From: Paraburkholderia ribeironis
GTDB lineage: Bacteria; Pseudomonadota; Gammaproteobacteria; Burkholderiales; Burkholderiaceae
DNA: 64,000 nucleotides
Direction of reading: 5' to 3'
Assembly: GCF_900019265.1 (NCBI RefSeq)
Contig: NZ_CYGX02000070.1
Coordinates: 23,981-87,980 of the forward strand
In this document: piece by piece, positions 62,353 through 64,000 of the stretch
Numbering within the stretch: position 1 is the first letter of the stretch
Layout: each line of letters starts with the position of its first letter
The notes under the pieces: generated by a model
What the model was told of the DNA's origin: nothing
Databases searched by the model: none
The model's input: only the letters and a program-made list of their open reading frames with translations
Made by a program: the position numbers and the translations under genes

Positions 62353-64000
62353 CTACCACTTCCAGCCTACACCCGCGTTAATACCGACGTCGTGACCCGT
62401 AGTCGAAATGCCCGCGCCATAAGACCACCTTCCGTTGCGCGACAAGCCCTTGAAGTTCACGGCGACAGCGCTATAGCCCTGATACTGGCCAACCCCGGCA
62501 CCCAATTCCTGCTCACCCGGAGCAAGCGTCGGCATGTACGTTCCGGACATAGCCATGGCCATTGCGACACCAGAGTACGCAGTGCGGGCAACGTTGTTCA
62601 CGTTGTTCTGGACACCCTGCAACTGTGACATGTTCACCGCGTCGGTCGGGTTCACACCGGCTGCGACATTGGTGATACGCCGTTCGTTGCCGGGTGAGCC
62701 GACCGAGACCGCGTTGTCCTCGTTGGCAATCGAACCAGCGCCCAACGCAACCGAGTTCACGCCGGTGGCCTGCGCCGATGCACCAAGTGCGACCGAGTTA
62801 TTGCCCGCTGCGAGCGAGCTGTCACCAATCGCCACGGTCGGATCACCCGTCGCCTGCGCGTTATGGCCAATAGCAACAGCACCTTCTACCGACGCGACCG
62901 CACGGAAGCCAATCGCGGTGGTGTTGACGGCGATCGCCTGGCTATTTGAACCGTAGGCGGTGGCACCGTTGCCGGTTGCCATCCCACACAGGCCCGTCGC
63001 CGTCGAGTCCACACCGCTTGCAGAACCGCACGTTGCCACGTTGACTGTCTTTGCTTGCGTGCCAGATCTGCCGAGCGTTTGAGCAGTGCCGTCACCGTTC
63101 GATGCTCCCTCCAGCGTCGTACCGACGGCGGCTCCCGACGCAATAGCAAATTGACTTGCACTCAGGATTGGGGCCACCGTAGTCGACAGCGACGCTATGC
63201 TGCTATTGGTAGTGCTCAAGCCCGTCGACAGACTTGCGACATTGCTGCTGGTCGTCGAGAGTCCGGTTGACAATGAACTGAAACCCGTCGAAGTCGAAGT
63301 GGACAGCGATGCCACATTGCTGTTGGTCGTGCTCAGACCCGTCGACAGCGATGCCATATTGCTGGTGGTCGTGGAGAGACCCGTCGACAGCGACGCCACA
63401 TTGCCGTTGGTCGTGGAGAGCCCCGTCGACAGCGATGCCACATTGCTGTTGGTCGTGGAGAGACCCGTCGACAACAACGACACATTGCTGTTGGTCGTGG
63501 AGAGACCCGTCGATAGCAACGACACATTGCTGTTGGTCGTGGAGAGACCCGTCGACAGCAACGACACATTGCTGTTGGTCGTGGAGAGACCCGTCGAGAG
63601 CGAACTCATGCTGCTCGAGGTCGACGTCGAGAGGCTGTCGAGGTTGCTGTTGGTCGTGCTCAAGCCCGTCGACAGCGAACTCACGCCGGTCGACAGCGAG
63701 CTCACGCTGCTCGAGGTCGAGGTCGACAGGCTGTCGAGGTTGCTGTTGGTCGTGGAGAGACCCGTCGATAGCGAGCTCACGCCGGTCGACAACGAACTCA
63801 CGCTGCTCGAGGTCGAGGTCGACAGGCTGTCGAGGTTGCTGTTCGTCGTGCTCAGGCCCGTCGACAGTGAACTCACGCCAGTGGACAGCGAGCTCACGCT
63901 GCTCGAGGTCGAGGTCGACAGGCTGTCGAGGTTGCTGTTGGTCGTGCTCAGACCCGTCGAGAGCGAACTCACGCCGGTCGACAGCGAGCTCACGCTGCTC
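62353..64000 (-). CDS. YadA-like trimeric autotransporter adhesin (partial, N-terminus outside window)
   Basis: At least 548 C-terminal residues of a surface adhesin that trimerises and anchors itself in the outer membrane (type Vc secretion). In order, there is a Ser/Thr/Leu-rich stalk of 32-residue then 14-residue repeats; a YadA head-like block of AVAIG/SVALG repeats (TTAIGFRAVASVEGAVAIG, NSVALGASAQATG); a neck (ERRITNVAAGVNPTDAVNMS); and the YadA anchor ending in GVGWKW. The 5' end and signal peptide lie beyond 64000. Three DUF2827 genes and a secreted protein gene follow on the same strand. The ligand is unknown. Confidence 0.93.
   Translation of the reverse strand, partial: SSVSSLSTGVSSLSTGLSTTNSNLDSLSTSTSSSVSSLSTGVSSLSTGLSTTNSNLDSLSTSTSSSVSSLSTGVSSLSTGLSTTNSNLDSLSTSTSSSVSSLSTGVSSLSTGLSTTNSNLDSLSTSTSSSMSSLSTGLSTTNSNVSLLSTGLSTTNSNVSLLSTGLSTTNSNVSLLSTGLSTTNSNVASLSTGLSTTNGNVASLSTGLSTTTSNMASLSTGLSTTNSNVASLSTSTSTGFSSLSTGLSTTSSNVASLSTGLSTTNSSIASLSTTVAPILSASQFAIASGAAVGTTLEGASNGDGTAQTLGRSGTQAKTVNVATCGSASGVDSTATGLCGMATGNGATAYGSNSQAIAVNTTAIGFRAVASVEGAVAIGHNAQATGDPTVAIGDSSLAAGNNSVALGASAQATGVNSVALGAGSIANEDNAVSVGSPGNERRITNVAAGVNPTDAVNMSQLQGVQNNVNNVARTAYSGVAMAMAMSGTYMPTLAPGEQELGAGVGQYQGYSAVAVNFKGLSRNGRWSYGAGISTTGHDVGINAGVGWKW
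63183..63609 (-). repeat. 42-bp repeats in the adhesin stalk (14-residue units)
   Basis: About nine units with the pattern VSLLSTGLSTTNSN or VASLSTGLSTTNSN. Each unit is two heptads, with Leu/Val at coiled-coil core positions and Ser/Thr/Asn elsewhere. One unit carries an insert (STSTGFSS). DNA copies at 63460-63600 are nearly identical, so copy number can change by recombination. Confidence 0.88.
63610..64000 (-). repeat. 96-bp repeats in the adhesin stalk (32-residue units)
   Basis: Four visible copies of a 32-residue unit built from SSLSTGVSSLSTGL, STTNSNL and DSLSTSTSSSV, running past the window edge. The unit is four heptads plus four residues, so the coiled-coil register shifts at each junction. 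The DNA copies are almost identical, differing at a few silent or near-silent sites. Confidence 0.9.

Overview
The window reads as a stretch of a high-GC Burkholderiales chromosome, most likely Paraburkholderia, Caballeronia or Burkholderia. The grounds are dense GC-rich coding, a stand-alone second infA, small DUF4148 and H-NS-like genes, a non-phosphorylative L-rhamnose cluster, and DUF2827 genes beside a YadA-type adhesin. No rRNA, tRNA, CRISPR array or intact insertion sequence was found. The genus is an inference from gene content.

Region 1 (1-11.9 kb) is an amine/acid catabolic block: a family 5 solute-binding protein, FAD amine oxidase-like protein, HAD hydrolase, aldehyde dehydrogenase, GNAT enzyme, 2-hydroxyacid dehydrogenase, class III aminotransferase with an Lrp regulator, tartrate dehydrogenase and a succinate-semialdehyde dehydrogenase-like enzyme. 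It is decaying. One aldehyde dehydrogenase has an internal deletion with frame change, the tartrate dehydrogenase carries a 7-bp tandem duplication, and a desuccinylase-like gene has been joined by deletion to the tail of another gene.

Region 2 (11.9-20.7 kb) is a valine/isobutyrate degradation operon: acyl-CoA dehydrogenase, acyl-CoA synthetase, mmsA, mmsB, enoyl-CoA hydratase and 3-hydroxyisobutyryl-CoA hydrolase. It diverges from an AraC-type regulator. Two perfect 15-bp direct repeats 84 bp apart lie between them and look like operators. Region 3 (20.8-34.7 kb) holds mixed chromosomal genes: long NfeD plus slipin, an AzgA-type purine permease, an AcoR-like sigma54 activator, a ferredoxin, several small proteins, infA, and a NasT-NasS pair.

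Region 4 (34.8-46.1 kb) is an L-rhamnose system: ABC importer, mutarotase, lactonase, LysR regulator, L-rhamnose dehydrogenase, L-rhamnonate dehydratase and a second SDR. These fit the diketo-hydrolase route to pyruvate and lactate, but the last hydrolase is not in the window. Region 5 (46.5-57.9 kb) carries small secreted or hypothetical proteins, an H-NS-like protein, a phosphatase-fold protein lacking its P-loop Arg, ChaC, a DnaJ-domain protein with a terminator in its leader, an FMN reductase, an amidase and a CDP-diacylglycerol pyrophosphatase.

Region 6 (58.2-64 kb) is the most interesting. A trimeric autotransporter adhesin with a very regular Ser/Thr-rich repeat stalk runs off the window edge. 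Downstream on the same strand are three DUF2827 genes and one small secreted protein, tightly spaced, with a strong hairpin between the adhesin and the first DUF2827 gene. The layout suggests an adhesin with dedicated modification enzymes, possibly glycosyltransferases.
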